A DNA stretch of 64,000 nucleotides, taken from the NCBI GenBank assembly GCA_934045075.1, contig OW203726.1, positions 19,032,988 through 19,096,987 on the forward strand, in the 5' to 3' direction. Within the stretch, counting starts at the first letter, position 1. Every line of letters begins with the position of its first letter. Source of the stretch: Yponomeuta sedellus. Its lineage: Eukaryota > Arthropoda > Insecta > Lepidoptera > Yponomeutidae. Below, piece after piece: positions 12,301 through 21,354 of the stretch. The notes under the pieces were generated by a model that was not told the DNA's origin, ran no database searches, and worked only from the letters and a program-made list of their open reading frames with translations. The position numbers were made by a program, and so were the translations under genes.

Positions 12301-15300
12301 TTATTTCGTTAGACTATATTAATTTTATCAGATATAGGTACTTTGATTCTTTTGTTTCTGATCAGGGATTAGTATGATCCGATATACGATAGCAACCATT
12401 GTCCCCACTGCTGGGGCACGGGTCTCTTTTTGCTCCACCACGGGGGTCAAGTCCGGGTTGGTGGAGGTTTTGGGGGAGGATTTGGTGGAGGCAGTTGCTG
12501 ACCTTACTGCCAGAAGTTATCAAGCCGCCCATGAAGCCTCTGACATGGCTTAACGACCGATACAGTTCATCCATATAACTGGGATATTATTAGACATAGA
12601 GTAATCGTACCTTGCGAGTTATTTTGTTAATTTTAAAAAAGTACGAAATCGTAAATAGTTACAGTGAATTATATCGTACGTCTAGAGACACGGAGCTTCT
12701 GGCTGTACTTTTTATGCTCTAACATTATGACTAGGAAAATCTTTTAACATTTTAAGTGCCTTTTAAGAATGAATATGCTCGCTCCGCGACCCGCTGGGAA
12801 ATTTCAGCACAGACTTTTTAAACTTACTCAAATGTACACTTAGCAAACGTTGTAATTACACACCTTAATGGTAATTTCAGTTTGTATCGTGTAGAGTACT
12901 TATAGAGTAGCTACGGATATAATATTATGACGGGTAAATGTGAGGAAGAGAGCTTGATCCTAGCTTGATAGAGTGATCTGGATCCTATTTTATAAAACTG
13001 CAACTCTATGGTTTTATATGCCAATTTCTATGCCATGAACTGAACCTAAACGCTCCTTCAAAGATTAGCCCTTTATTTGAAATTTCCTTTCCCTTTTTTC
13101 GGGTTTCGCATCCCCATTCCAAGGATGTATTCTAATTACAATAAATCATGTTGAACAGTTGACATCTTATGAGAAAAAATGAGCATTCAGTCCAACGTTA
13201 AAAATCGTTTAAGTGGATCCATTCAGCGTGGACTCTACAACCGATTCTTATTCGCTGCTAACAAAAAAATCCTATACAAAATAATACTTTCTTTTTTTAC
13301 TTCTCTAAATAAGTAGGCACTTTACTCTTCTAATTACTGATTTAGCCGCCCACTGTATTACCTTAGTTGTTCCTTTATCTTTAGTATTTCTTGCCAATTT
13401 GCATACTTGTTACTTAATTACTCTAGATCATAGTTATAACAAAAATCAATGAGCATTGCAAAGTCAACTTACCCATAGATAACATGGAGGAAGACTCGAC
13501 TTCGCAGCTACATCGAATAGTCGCAATAAACTATGAACTATAGTTTTATGAAAGGCAGACTGTTTTTTTTCTTTTGTATTCTTAAACCTTTTTGTAAAGG
13601 CATTGTATGTTTCTAGGAACATCCCCCCATACAAATGGCTGTGGTGTCGGATGAAGACACACGGTAGTCCGGCGGCTTGCACTGAGTCACGTGCGCACAC
13701 CGAGCTGCTGACGTCATCACATCGACGCACCAAACGCGACCTTACTTTGAAGGTAATATTTATTTACTTATTTTTACATTACGAGATCTTACAGATTGTA
13801 GTCATAAATACTCGTACAGTAAGTAAAATAATACAAAAAGCCATGGGTTAGTTTCGCAGTTAGCTCTAAATTTAAAAGTTCATTGTTAAACTTTAATGTT
13901 GAAATTATTTGTAATTTAGATTGATACGAAGCTAGACGATGTTACTATTAGATTACATTTTTTTTTATTATTTGAAGATGTTAATACACAGAGTTGTTTA
14001 CAGCTTCGACGAAGTTGTCCACAAATAGCTTGATTGATTCGTTCCGTTTCGTAAAAAATAAGTCTACGTTATTGCTTATTGAATTAAATAATTTATTATT
14101 CACAGTAATCAACAAAATCATTATAATATGTAGTAAATCCCGGTCACGGCATCAGTTGTCCTGTTACTTTTCGTTCACTTTCATCTTGTTGTTTATCCGA
14201 AAGTATCCATATCCAGATAACACCATAACTATTTCGCGCGCGAACAAAATACAAAAATAGACACAATTTAATCGTACAAAAATATAACAGACAAGGAATC
14301 TGGCACTTATATAGCGAATGAGAACAAATATAACTAAAATGGCCTGGAAAAAACAATTTATTACCAACTAAATGCTTTCGGTTAGAATAAATCTTTTGAG
14401 CAGTAACGTTAGATATAACTAAATTGATTTCATATCTGCTGATGAATATTAGCTTTTAAATTGATTTGTGAGAATAGGCATAATGCCTAACAGTGAGGGT
14501 TCTTTTTTTGAACTAAAACCTTTGTAAGCACAACACATTGTAGACACAACACATTTCTACAGTGAGGGTTCTATTCAACAATATGATAAACCTCTTCGTT
14601 ACTACACGAATCTTCTCTGTGGCCTGCCAATCTCGTCCATTGCTCTTAAACGGCTTCATTTACTAATAAGGTGTAGTGCTTACGTAAGTTTTAACATACG
14701 TTATGCTTACGTATTTTATCAACTCCAATCGTGAGTTACATTTCAATATTTTTAAATATTCATCGTGAGCCTTGTGCATATTTTAATATTATTGTGAGAG
14801 AAAATAGGAAATGGCAAAAAAACTAAGCAGTCTTTTTCATACTGGACAGACGGGTTGTTTATTTTGCTGAATAAATAATTGTTACGCTGACCGAAATGAA
14901 TTCATGTGCTAACCTTATTTGCTTTATTTTTTACTGCCCCGATGGCTAGAGCGTAAAGTGATTGATTACCACAACAGAGATCATGGGTTTGATTCGTACT
15001 GGATGCGTTGGTGCTGGATTTTTATTGCCTCCGTCTTGGTGTATTTCCATGATTGTGAAGTCCACGCCTATCACCACAGCACAAGGTATCCTAGTTCCTC
15101 ACGATGCTTTCCTTCACTTTTGTGAGTACTATTGCAACTATGTCTTTACAAATATACGTAACTCGTAAAAAAATCATTCACCGCATGTCTTTTTTGAATT
15201 ATTTATACTTCTAACTAAAATTATTTTTTGCTGGTTGATCTTGTTTTTTTTTGTTAATTAACCAATTACTGGACGAAAAAATTGATTAGTTCCTGAGAAA

Positions 15301-16514
15301 AGGGAGATGGTATATTCTTGAGCGCGGGATAAGAGCACCAGTTACTGGGGCAGAACTCAAACTCAATACAACATCCAAATTTTTTTAGTCACTATAACAA
15401 TTTTTACTTAATGATAATGTCAAAATGATGACAGCCTCGGTGGCGCAGTGGTTTGGCACGCTGACTGTAAAACTGAAGGTCTCGGGTTCGATCCCCGGCC
15501 GGGTCAAACTAGGAAACGAACTTTTCTAGTTTGTCTCGGGTCTTGGATGTTATCTATGTATTTGTTGTATTAAATCTATCGTCGAATAAGCACCTGTGAC
15601 ACAAGTCATTTACTTGTACTTAGTATAGGGCTAACGAGATCTGTGTAATATGTCCATGAATATTTATTTATTTAAAATGGTTAGTTTCACAATTTATGGA
15701 ATATGTCGCGAATATGCAAACAAAAAAACTCCCGCTTACTCTTTTTAATACAGTTTTAACTTGTTTAACAGAGTTTTCAATTTAAAGTTACACTAGACGT
15801 AATCGTCCCCGTTAACATTATTTTAATATCAGACACCTTTGTATTCCAAATAATCCTTAATGTGTTAATGCCTTTTTTGCAGTAAATATGCTTGACACAG
15901 TTATCAAGCCGCGGCAGTGGTAACTCTAATAAATCTTGAGGAATGTTATTGTAGTACCGTATACACATACAGTTCCCCACATGGAAAGTATTAACTTTTG
16001 TGCGTCAAATAGTGGAATTGTAAATTTTTGTTGGTTCCTGGTATTAACATTATGATAGCTGCCAATATTTTCGAAGTCTGAAATGTTTCTGACCTACATA
16101 ATATGGTTGTAAAAGTATTGACTTGGAACTGTTGAAGTTATTCTATTTATTTTAAAGAAACTAACAAGTTTCTTTAACAGAAACAGAATAAGTAAGTAAT
16201 AAGTGAACTGTAGCTACCAGGAAGCTCAGGGAGTTTGCACGAGTCTCTGTAGAACTTAACACGCAAACTTGTAATATTATGATCCTATTGATAGTCATAG
16301 AACGATGCGATGCGTCAATGGATCTTGCCTGACCCACTTACAGTTTCAGACTGAAATCGAATCAAAGTTCACCTAGGGAGACAAACTTCGGAACTAAGGT
16401 CACTAGCGCAACGAAAGTTTCACATGGGACGTGGACAACTTGAGGACTTAATGCTCTCTCTTCCTATATCTTTGCGTTTAAATAAATTAGTACTTTGATT
16501 GTGGACTGTAGTTA

Positions 16515-16580
<66 letters not shown>

Positions 16581-17723
16581 ATACAAAGAAGTCAGGTCTT
16601 TGTATTTTTTATCGTATAGACTGACTTACTCATCAACGCCCAGCCAAAGCCGTTGCACCTAGAAAGCTGAAATTTTGCACAGTGGGTCTATATAATGTAG
16701 ATAAGGAATAAGACCGGATTTTTTGAAATTCAACCAAGTTGCCAAAATTTGTATGGGAGGTGTAAAGAATGTTGTCTAATTTTCTTGAAACTTAAATAAA
16801 TACTCTTCAACACAATTGATTGAACACGTGATTCGCCGTTTTTCTAAATTTAACCCTTAAGGGACTGAACGGGGTTGCTATAAAAAAGTCCACGCGGACG
16901 AAGTCGCCGGCAAAAGCTAGTTTATTATAACTATCAACGAGATAGACACCAATACATTCACAATAGACCATAACCTAAAAATAAGCTAAGTTTTATCTCT
17001 CTTGTACGCAGCCACAATATGCACCGTATCCAGTTGCCTGAGGACTTTGCATAAATATAGTTTACACTGTTTTAAAAACCAATTTAGAGGCAAAAAATTC
17101 CACCCATGCCGGGACTAAAACCCGCGACCTCTGGCTAACCGTGCCAGCGCTCTCCCAAATGAGCTAATGGGTGACTTACCGGCATCAGTGAAATTTCGAA
17201 CCTCTTTACAATATTGTGTATTATGTACAGGCAGCAACATCTGGCTGAAGCAATTTGCATTACTTGCAGCGCCGAGTACTTTAGTTTGCAGCTAGGATTT
17301 ACATCGGAATAATATCGCTATACCCACATGATTATATTATTTTTAATGCACTGACCCGTGCTAAGGGCAATTAAAAAAAAACCTATTTAGAGGCTTAAAA
17401 GTCCACCCATGCAGGGACTCGAATCCGCGACCTCTGGCTAATTGTCCTTAGCTAGGTTAGCGCATTAAAAATAATATAATAGTTTACACTAGTTAACATT
17501 TATGTTTGTAACTAACGCGTGTAAATACTAAAAAAAAAGTTGCCTAAATTTCAGAGAGCTGTAAAGCAACTTCTTGTTCCAGATGGCCGAGGACAGTATA
17601 AAGTTCCCGAAGCAACGCCTGCAGAACAGCAGCAGCAAAAAGGTGCGTTTGCACTTGCCCGACAACCAGACTAATAACAACTGCCACCGGCCACCGCGGC
17701 GTCGGGATGACACCTACCTGTAG
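300..17723 (+). CDS. CCAPR: Crustacean cardioactive peptide receptor (CCAPR), 3' part, six exons
   Basis: This is a class A neuropeptide GPCR of the plasma membrane; family members bind the cyclic peptide CCAP and act in ecdysis and heart/gut control. Join 300-395, 2710-2892, 8064-8159, 8893-9073, 13617-13752 and 17583-17723, about 276 residues. All introns are GT/AG and all phases agree. The order is TM4 ([11 protein letters not shown]), ECL2 with its disulfide cysteine (KLQCWSG), TM5 ([10 protein letters not shown]), ICL3 ([16 protein letters not shown]), TM6 with CWSPY, ECL3, then TM7 ([17 protein letters not shown]) and a tail of about 90 residues. The ICL3-TM6-TM7 block is, from family knowledge, typical of insect CCAPR. 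TM1-TM3 and the promoter lie left of the window. It ends in DTYL, which fits a class I PDZ ligand. No AATAAA occurs near the stop; the first is at 18091, beyond a MITE. The subtype (Lepidoptera may have more than one CCAPR) cannot be decided here. Confidence 0.87.
530..822 (+). repeat. tRNA-Ile-like SINE (family A)
   Basis: A pol III A box (TAGCTCAGTTGG) and B box (GGTTTGAATCC) are followed by a body with 'cctcaaaataggtttt' and the family tail 'agcacgggttagtgcatt'. The head resembles tRNA-Ile from 'cccattagctcag' to the T arm. Family A also has about 130 nt upstream of the tRNA part. Confidence 0.85.
1141..1493 (+). repeat. Retroposon family B copy with inverted end
   Basis: The body from 1184 starts 'ccactgctgggtcacggg' and shares over 300 nt with the copies at 10492, 20018, 34137 and 46165. 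It is preceded at 1141-1180 by the far end of the same family in reverse orientation, so the copy is terminally inverted. Confidence 0.75.
1905..1965 (+). repeat. Tandem repeat, 26-27 bp unit
   Basis: The unit containing 'gaatattgtttattgtgtac' occurs twice in a row. The sequence resembles the 'tttattgtaca' tail of a retroposon (compare 8310, 30820, 47325). Confidence 0.6.
2075..2215 (+). repeat. SINE family E 3' half
   Basis: 'ccaggtcttggatgttt', 'tctggttcccacgacaca' and 'gtatcctagtgtggggcc' match the 3' half of the tRNA-derived SINE at 51328-51525. The tRNA head is missing, so it is 5' truncated. Confidence 0.7.
2248..2677 (-). repeat. Two adjacent family B retroposon copies
   Basis: A nearly full copy (2248-2543) and a 5'-truncated copy (2579-2677) both end with 'aaagggttga', the fixed end of this family. 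They lie just upstream of the CCAPR ECL2/TM5 exon. Confidence 0.75.
2710..2892 (+). CDS. CCAPR: CCAPR exon: ECL2 and TM5
   Basis: The acceptor is ttttgattgcag and the donor gtgagt. It encodes the ECL2 cysteine (DKLQCWSG), [18 protein letters not shown] and [12 protein letters not shown] (TM5), then a basic ICL3 start ([12 protein letters not shown]). It enters and leaves in phase 1 (183 nt), joining as T|AT (Tyr) to the next exon. Confidence 0.9.
3052..3178. repeat. Compound (TTCA)n/(TTCG)n microsatellite
   Basis: About nine TTCA/ATTC units pass abruptly into about 21 TTCG units, then two degenerate units. Long open frames here (FIHSFIH, FVRSFVR) are repeat translation only. Confidence 0.95.
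3340..3700 (-). repeat. Degenerate retroelement fragment
   Basis: An open frame at 3406-3684 (-) contains [17 protein letters not shown] and [11 protein letters not shown]. The DNA around 'ctgccagtctcgtccag' recurs at 14615-14640, and 'aactaactttcgtgagcac' recurs in variant form at 14508 and 55125. This is repeat-derived sequence of unresolved class. Confidence 0.35.
3720..4055. other. CCAPR intron, no feature seen
   Basis: AT-rich intron sequence with short A/T runs and a small TA run near 3948; nothing coding or recognisably repetitive. Confidence 0.6.
4063..4285 (-). mobile_element. LINE reverse-transcriptase C-terminus plus 3' end
   Basis: The minus strand reads [35 protein letters not shown] and DRIRNE, the C-terminal part of an RTE-like LINE polyprotein as I know the family. 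Its 3' end (4063-4125) carries 'ctatatccagcagtggac' and a GAAGA tail. The same 3' end occurs on family C SINEs. It is truncated and inactive. Confidence 0.75.
4300..5065. other. CCAPR intron, no feature seen
   Basis: AT-rich, without an open frame, exon signal or match to the repeats found elsewhere in the window. Confidence 0.6.
5071..5332 (+). repeat. tRNA-Ile-like SINE (family A)
   Basis: It starts 'aatcatgtgggtacagcg' and has the A box (TGGCTCAGTTGG), B box (GGTTCGAATCC) and body 'tctaaataggtttttaaa'. The tRNA part (5228-5300) can fold as a cloverleaf, but the anticodon loop ACGGATA lacks U33. Confidence 0.88.
5640..5735 (+). repeat. Dispersed repeat with (GACGGACA) end
   Basis: 'gatggacggacagacaaata' followed by 'ggttccttgttgactacgg' is an element end common in Lepidoptera. 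The opposite end type ('ccggccaagtg') is seen at 31578 and 44036, and further GACAGAC repeats at 44635-44700. Confidence 0.5.
5740..6640. other. CCAPR intron, no feature seen
   Basis: No exon, tRNA, repeat match or credible open frame on either strand. The short frames at 5932 and 6203 have no recognisable motif. Confidence 0.55.
6650..6950 (-). mobile_element. LINE ORF2 C-terminal fragment joined to family B piece
   Basis: The minus frame 6652-6870 contains [20 protein letters not shown] and [14 protein letters not shown], the characteristic C-terminal block of insect non-LTR retrotransposon polyproteins. From about 6875 the + strand resembles family B ('tcggaaaaatgccactagcg'). Both are broken. 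Confidence 0.7.
6955..8060. other. CCAPR intron, little recognisable
   Basis: A 'cagcgccacctagtg' motif near 7850 recurs in repeats elsewhere (29672, 38272). The open frame at 7253-7435 shows no motif. Otherwise nothing is seen. Confidence 0.5.
8064..8159 (+). CDS. CCAPR: CCAPR exon: ICL3 and start of TM6
   Basis: The acceptor is tttttcttacag and the donor gtaagt; 96 nt. It encodes [19 protein letters not shown] then [12 protein letters not shown]. The Ser/Arg-rich segment and KTVKM motif sit just before TM6, as expected of ICL3. The intron interrupts TM6 in phase 1 (G|TG gives Val). Confidence 0.9.
8290..8345 (-). repeat. Retroposon tail 'ttattgtacaca'
   Basis: 'agatagaatattctttattg' followed by 'tacacag' matches 30798-30842 and, weaker, 37940 and 47320. 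It reads as the 3' end of a LINE-mobilised element with a short GATA/TAGA tail on the opposite strand. Confidence 0.45.
8655..8870 (+). repeat. Dispersed repeat ending GTCAGCTAGT
   Basis: It shares 'tttgcggagtcagctagt' with the element at 1-150, including the internal 'accgaatattg...attccttcaa' spacing. It ends 20-odd bases before the TM6/TM7 exon. Confidence 0.45.
8893..9073 (+). CDS. CCAPR: CCAPR exon: TM6 end, ECL3, TM7
   Basis: The acceptor is ttctccttacag and the donor gtgagt; 181 nt. It carries the CWSPY switch of TM6, an ECL3 of [13 protein letters not shown], and TM7 [17 protein letters not shown] with the NPxxY motif, then [10 protein letters not shown]. This is the most diagnostic exon of the gene. 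Confidence 0.93.
9080..9740. other. CCAPR intron with one retroposon tail
   Basis: 'ttggaataaaatattttgat' followed by TTTGATTAG repeats at 9480-9512 resembles the ATTG-tailed end at 225-285. Nothing else is recognised. Confidence 0.45.
9747..9930 (+). repeat. Retroposon family D with (GA)n tract
   Basis: 'cgtcttactgcagggcacag' and 'accacgcgtgcccaccgcgg'-like text match 40485-40660 and 49500-49690. An expanded GA/GGGA tract (9797-9838) has arisen inside its 'ctctcagagagag' segment. Confidence 0.7.
9981..10480. repeat. Inverted pair of family A SINEs
   Basis: A minus copy (9981-10185) abuts a plus copy (10187-10480) head to head. Both carry the variant 'gaagtttcactgatgccgg' and the tail 'gcattaaaaagaatataa', so they are more like each other than like other copies. 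This indicates a fold-back duplication rather than two independent insertions. Confidence 0.8.
10492..10856 (+). repeat. Retroposon family B, full-length
   Basis: It runs from 'atcaacccttgtatgtcccc' to 'aggccacgagcgcttc'. It is the best complete copy here for defining both ends. Internal open frames are not conserved between copies. Confidence 0.82.
10860..11330. other. CCAPR intron, no feature seen
   Basis: Slightly higher GC near 10890-11040 but no open frame, splice pair or repeat match that I can support. Confidence 0.5.
11338..11571 (+). repeat. tRNA-Ile-like SINE (family A), diverged
   Basis: A box TGGCTCAGTTGG and B box GGTTCGAGTCC are intact, with about 25 nt deleted upstream of the tRNA head. 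The tail is 'cacggattggtgca'. Confidence 0.82.
11668..11735 (+). repeat. Family A SINE tail fragment
   Basis: 'aaaaacctatttagaggc' (minus sense) runs directly into 'gcacgggttagtgcatt' (plus sense): another junction of opposite SINE orientations. Confidence 0.6.
11740..12390. other. CCAPR intron, no supported feature
   Basis: An open frame at 12007-12261 (84 codons) has no recognisable motif and no exon partner in phase with CCAPR. Otherwise AT-rich. Confidence 0.45.
12398..12560 (+). repeat. Retroposon family B, rearranged partial copy
   Basis: 'gtccccactgctggggcacg' to 'atggcttaacgacc', with an internal deletion and a local duplication of 'ggtggaggttttggggg'-like text. Confidence 0.7.
12570..13610. 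other. CCAPR intron, no feature seen
   Basis: AT-rich sequence preceding the first tail exon; no open frame with support on either strand. Confidence 0.55.
13617..13752 (+). CDS. CCAPR: CCAPR exon: cytoplasmic tail 1
   Basis: The acceptor is cattgtatgtttctag and the donor gtaata; 136 nt. It continues AA|G (Lys) then [16 protein letters not shown], a helix-8-like segment, followed by a Ser/Thr/Arg-rich stretch ending KRDLTLK. It leaves in phase 0. The frame is open throughout and matches the previous exon. Confidence 0.82.
13760..14925. other. CCAPR intron, minor repeat fragments only
   Basis: 14505-14645 carries fragments shared with 3340-3535 and 55120-55165 ('gtaagcacaacacattgtag', 'cctgccaatctcgtcc'). 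Small frames around 14000-14370 overlap on both strands and look random. Confidence 0.45.
14935..15150 (+). repeat. tRNA-derived SINE, diverged (family with 37640 copy)
   Basis: 'gattgattaccacaacagag' and 'atgggtttgattcgtac' are a decayed anticodon arm and B box. The body has 'ttccatgattgtgaagtcca' in common with 37755-37775. Confidence 0.55.
15432..15672 (+). repeat. tRNA-derived SINE (family F)
   Basis: 'cctcggtggcgcagtggt' (A box) and 'GGGTTCGATCCCCGG' (B box) flank an anticodon loop reading CTGTAAA. The SINE body follows directly, ending with TATTTATT repeats, so this is not a functional tRNA gene. Confidence 0.75.
15680..16510. other. CCAPR intron, no feature seen
   Basis: No exon, repeat match or credible open frame. 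Confidence 0.55.
16514..16576. repeat. (TA)n microsatellite
   Basis: About 30 uninterrupted TA units, next to a dispersed element that begins at about 16580. Confidence 0.95.
16580..16925 (+). repeat. Dispersed non-autonomous element (CGCGGACGAAGTCG end)
   Basis: It ends 'cacgcggacgaagtcg' + 'ccggcaaaagctagtt', as does the shorter copy at 55315-55530. It contains 'gaaattttgcacagtgg', a conserved internal motif of this abundant lepidopteran repeat type. No ORF. Confidence 0.55.
17073..17482 (-). repeat. Composite of two family A SINEs with inverted tail
   Basis: A minus SINE (17073-17335) is followed by the 3' part of a second minus SINE (17336-17440), which stops in the anticodon arm and switches to a plus-sense tail ('attgtccttagctagg', 17441-17482). 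It lies 100 nt upstream of the last CCAPR exon. Confidence 0.72.
17583..17723 (+). CDS. CCAPR: CCAPR last coding exon
   Basis: The acceptor is cttgttccag, in phase 0. The exon encodes [20 protein letters not shown], then a basic, Asn-rich end stopping after RRRDDTYL at TAG (17721-17723). A gtgcgt inside the exon (17643) could serve as an alternative donor, giving an isoform with a different tail; no matching downstream exon was found. Confidence 0.72.
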   Translation: MAEDSIKFPKQRLQNSSSKKVRLHLPDNQTNNNCHRPPRRRDDTYL

Positions 17724-17896
17724 GTAGAAGGGTACGGGTGCTGGTTGCCATGGAGATAACAAACATTAATTTATGAAGCTCGATCCAAATTCGCGGGATT
17801 ACTCTCGCGGGCAGTGACGCGAATAAGTTGGTACTTACGTGCATGACGTACTTCAGGTTTCGAGAACTCTGATCTTTTTTTTTTTTAATTAATTAA

Positions 17897-18071
17897 GGAC
17901 TGGTTTTTCAATCCTCAGATAAAAGTTATTCGTTGAATATGGTATCAAACAACCGATTCAAAAATCTGTTCTAAATGCCTTTCTTTTGTTATTTCTCGGT
18001 GACATTTTCATATTTTTGTGTAATACTTTATTAGGCGGATAATTTTTATCCGAGGATTGAAAAATCAGCCC
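17897..18071. mobile_element. MITE with TTAA target duplication
   Basis: 175 bp flanked by TTAA (17893-17896 and 18072-18075). The inverted ends pair 'ggactggtttttcaatcctc' with the complement of 'gaggattgaaaaatcagccc' and extend further with mismatches. TTAA suggests a piggyBac-type source. No ORF. Confidence 0.75.
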
Positions 18072-18079
18072 TTAAGCAG

Positions 18080-18840
18080 TCAAAACTCCAAATAAAAATA
18101 CTCAGCCCAGGCTGAAAATTTTAGATGATCTATTTTGTCAAAAAAAAGTTAAAAAATAGAGCTCACTTTTTTTGGACAATGCCCATTGGCGGGAAACAAA
18201 TTCGAACTTTATGCGCTATATATTTCCATTAAAAGTAGTTGGGCTGTCTAGTAAGTATATAAATTAAAAACATGCTCTTTCAATGAAGCATCCCCTTAGT
18301 AACTGCTCTTCATGGGTCAAAGCCAATGCAACTAACGCTAATGACTGACCGCGTAAGCAGTTGGTGTGAGTTTAGGGCAGCCTAATAGGTATATATTCTT
18401 TATTTATTTTTATACTATAAGCTGTTTCAAATTATGTAACGATGGACATTGGACATGGTCTCAGCGGACTTAAAGTTAAGTATAGTCTGTATATACATAC
18501 AAATTGTAAACGAAATCCTTACGTATACCAGAATATGAGGGCTCTATTGTATAATCTAAGAACCGAATTATTTTATTTTCAATTATGAAATTAATTTTTA
18601 TGTATATTTTAAGCTGTTTGATTTACGTCGTGAAGGTTATAATTAATGTTTGTACTGATCTAATGGTTTTCAAGAACCTTGATAAGGTACTGCTTTTTTA
18701 TTTTAATAACTTTTACAAACGCCTAATTACATATTAATAATAATGAAAGGATCATTATTATCTGAATCCACTAAAAGATAACAATTTTAAGTAACAGTAA
18801 TTAAGTACAATCGTAATATTATCCGTTTTATTAAAATTCT
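18080..18840. other. Intergenic, no feature seen
   Basis: AATAAA at 18091 could serve CCAPR transcripts but lies beyond a MITE. Otherwise AT-rich without open frames. Confidence 0.45.
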
Positions 18841-18847
18841 TACTTAA

Positions 18848-19391
18848 GGCGCTGGGCAGTGCTACCTAGTGCCTCCAATGGAATAAAAATCATGACTTAT
18901 TTTATAATACGTTGTTTTTTTTCTCAATAACTAAAAAGTGTGTCAACTATTTTTAGATCAACAACGTAGAACTTTGATCGATTTCCGCTAAAGACGGCCG
19001 TTTTTGGCAAAACTGACCGAACGTTCTAGATCTTTGGAGCTAGGTTCTTGTCAATGGGCTGTAAAAAGAGCTACTATATTTATTCCAATTTATGATGTTC
19101 ACTTTTTCCAAAGTCGCGTTGTCTACGAGACAGCATGCACACGTTGGCCCTTCACGGCCAACGTATGAAAGCAGCAGCGACGACCCGCCATTTTTTGGTT
19201 TCTTTTTCTGACCGATCCGTAAGGAGCAGAGGTGCAGTTAAACATTTAGCGTTTATTTCTAATTAAACACTATACAGTCCACTCTCTCTCTCTCTCTCTT
19301 TATTATCAACTGGCCTATCTACGCGTTATAAAAGAAGATATGATTTTTTTTCTGTCAGTGCCAGTGGCGCTGTTTAGCACCGCCTAGCGCC
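18848..19391. mobile_element. Candidate 544-bp non-autonomous element, TTAA-flanked
   Basis: TTAA at 18844-18847 and 19392-19395. The ends are imperfect inverted repeats ('ggcgctgggcagtgcta' against the complement of 'tagcaccgcctagcgcc'). The middle has a (CT)n run at 19279-19300. No transposase frame. Confidence 0.55.
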
Positions 19392-19399
19392 TTAACTGT

Positions 19400-20010
19400 T
19401 AATCTTAAATCTAACAACTGTAAGTACCTATTTAAGTCAATTTAAAGAATGCCTGTCATCCGAGTAATGCGTGTAATATCCAATTACATATTTATATGGC
19501 GCGATTTATTTGTACAATGCAAGAAGAAATACAGGGATTACATTAAATGTGTACAGTACCTTAACACTAAAATTATATAAGTAATCGCAAGCAGTTAACT
19601 AAATTGTAACTAAATTAAAACCTACGTGTACATAGTACCTAAAGAGCTCTTTGGTAGCAGGTATATAAATGATTTACATGATTATTCGATTTCACTAAAA
19701 CACTCATCATCGTCATCTTAATCATCATCAGCCCACCTGTGCCCACTGCTGGGTATAGCCCTTTTCCTCATCACGGCATCCTTCACGGTTTCTTGTCATT
19801 TGTGTCCGCAGAACATTCCTGGAGCTCTGCTGATTTATTCAATCTGTGTCTTTTCCTTGGAAAATCCCCATCAAGTGTTTTAAGGAATTATATTTTTTTA
19901 ATTAATATGGCCTATTTTACTGTTTAGTCTTCTTGCCGCGTACCAAGTCACCACGGTTTTCCAGTAGGCGCACTAGCCTGGGCCGTGCCCACTTCTTTTG
20001 ATACTTTGTG
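19400..20010. other. Intergenic with SINE fragment
   Basis: 19700-19800 has 'catcatcatcagcccacctg' and 'tgcccactgctgggtatagc', the 3' end of a LINE-mobilised repeat. The rest is unremarkable. Confidence 0.4.
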
Positions 20011-20017
20011 TATTTGG

Positions 20018-20380
20018 AGCACTCGTGGCCTAGTCTAGTAGTAGTTGGAATCAATCACTTGAGTTAAGCAACAACAGGCACGGTCAGGTGCAGGGCGGGT
20101 GACCGCCCCGTGACTACAGTTAGTGGCATTTTTTCCGAGCACTTCCGCGCTTTGCAAAGCATGTTAAGACGTTGGTGCCGGCTGTCATTTAATTGAAGTT
20201 AAGCCATGTCAGAGGCTTTATTGGCGGCTTGATAAATTCTGAAAGTATAGCCTGCCACTATCTTGCAATTCTCCACCAACTCGGAGTTGGTCCCCCGTAG
20301 CCAAGTATGGCCTAACCTTCCTGCGATGCAGAAAGAGACCCGTGCCCCAGCAGTGGGGACATACAAGGGTTGACATCGTT
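20018..20380 (-). repeat. Retroposon family B, nearly full
   Basis: It runs in reverse from 'gagcactcgtggcctagtc' to 'gggacatacaagggttga'. Same family as 10492 and 46165. Confidence 0.8.
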
Positions 20381-20384
20381 TTTG

Positions 20385-21215
20385 AAAGAAGTTCAGGCGA
20401 AAATAAACAACAGAAGTATCCTCAAATGTACCTGTGAGCCGAGCAAGCAATATTTTTTTATGCTTTTGTATCCTTGCAACAGTTACGTAGTTCAGAGTCA
20501 AGATGAGGGCACATCAGCTACTGTACAGTCAACTCTCTTCATCTAGCTAAATCTATATAAACGCACTAGGTGCGTTTCAAAACATACCTATTTAAAGTCT
20601 ACTTTAAATTGAGTTGCGTTCCAAACCACTTAACACCTGTAAACTAGCCATCAGAATTTATTGCATTTTCTAGTCAGTGTAAAATAAGTCATTTAAGTAT
20701 AAAATAAGACTAGATTTGTCGTTTGCAAAATCACTTTTGGTGTTAGATTAACCTTAACTAAAAAGAACCCATTTCCATACACGTAAGCATTATTGATGTA
20801 ATATGTTTTGTATTATATCCCAAGTCATTGGGAATACAATACAAAACGTTTGACAGCAGCTGTATTAAAATTCTACAATATCAGGTATATTGGTGCCAAA
20901 GATATAATAAGAGTTCATCTCGGTGTAGTATTCTAATTAGGCACTAAATAATGATCATTAAACTTTATAAACAAAATTAAATGTTTTGCAAATCTATGGT
21001 CACCCTGTATCTCGTTAACTTACTAATTTGTTAATCTACAACAGCTATCAGTGGTTTTGAGAGTATTTTGGTTAAGAACTGTAGAAATTTAAGACAGACA
21101 GATTGGAATGCAGTGTTTGCTGTTAACGTTTTATTACATATATACAGAAAACGGGTCTGATCGCGATTATTTATTAGGTAAATCGTAATTAGTTTATTAA
21201 CCTTAATTAAGCAAT
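20385..21215. other. Intergenic, one hairpin
   Basis: A hairpin at about 20806-20850 pairs 'gttttgtattatatccca' with 'tgggaatacaatacaaaac'. Nothing coding. Confidence 0.45.
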
Positions 21216-21220
21216 TAGGA

Positions 21221-21312
21221 GTATGGCATACCTTGCCTGCGATGCAGGAAGAGACCCGTGCCCTAGCCGTGGGAACATATTTACAAGGGTTGATAACGAA
21301 CGAACGAACGAA
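21221..21312 (-). repeat. Family B 3' end with AACG tail
   Basis: 5'-truncated copy ending 'acaagggttgataacg', followed by about four AACG units, a template-slippage tail as in LINE-mobilised retroposons. Confidence 0.7.
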
Positions 21313-21354
21313 GCAATTAAAAAGGTTTCGGCATCGGTTTTGTCGAGAATTAAG

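Noticed and set aside
13464..13733. 89-codon minus-strand ORF
   Set aside because: Antisense to the CCAPR tail exon.
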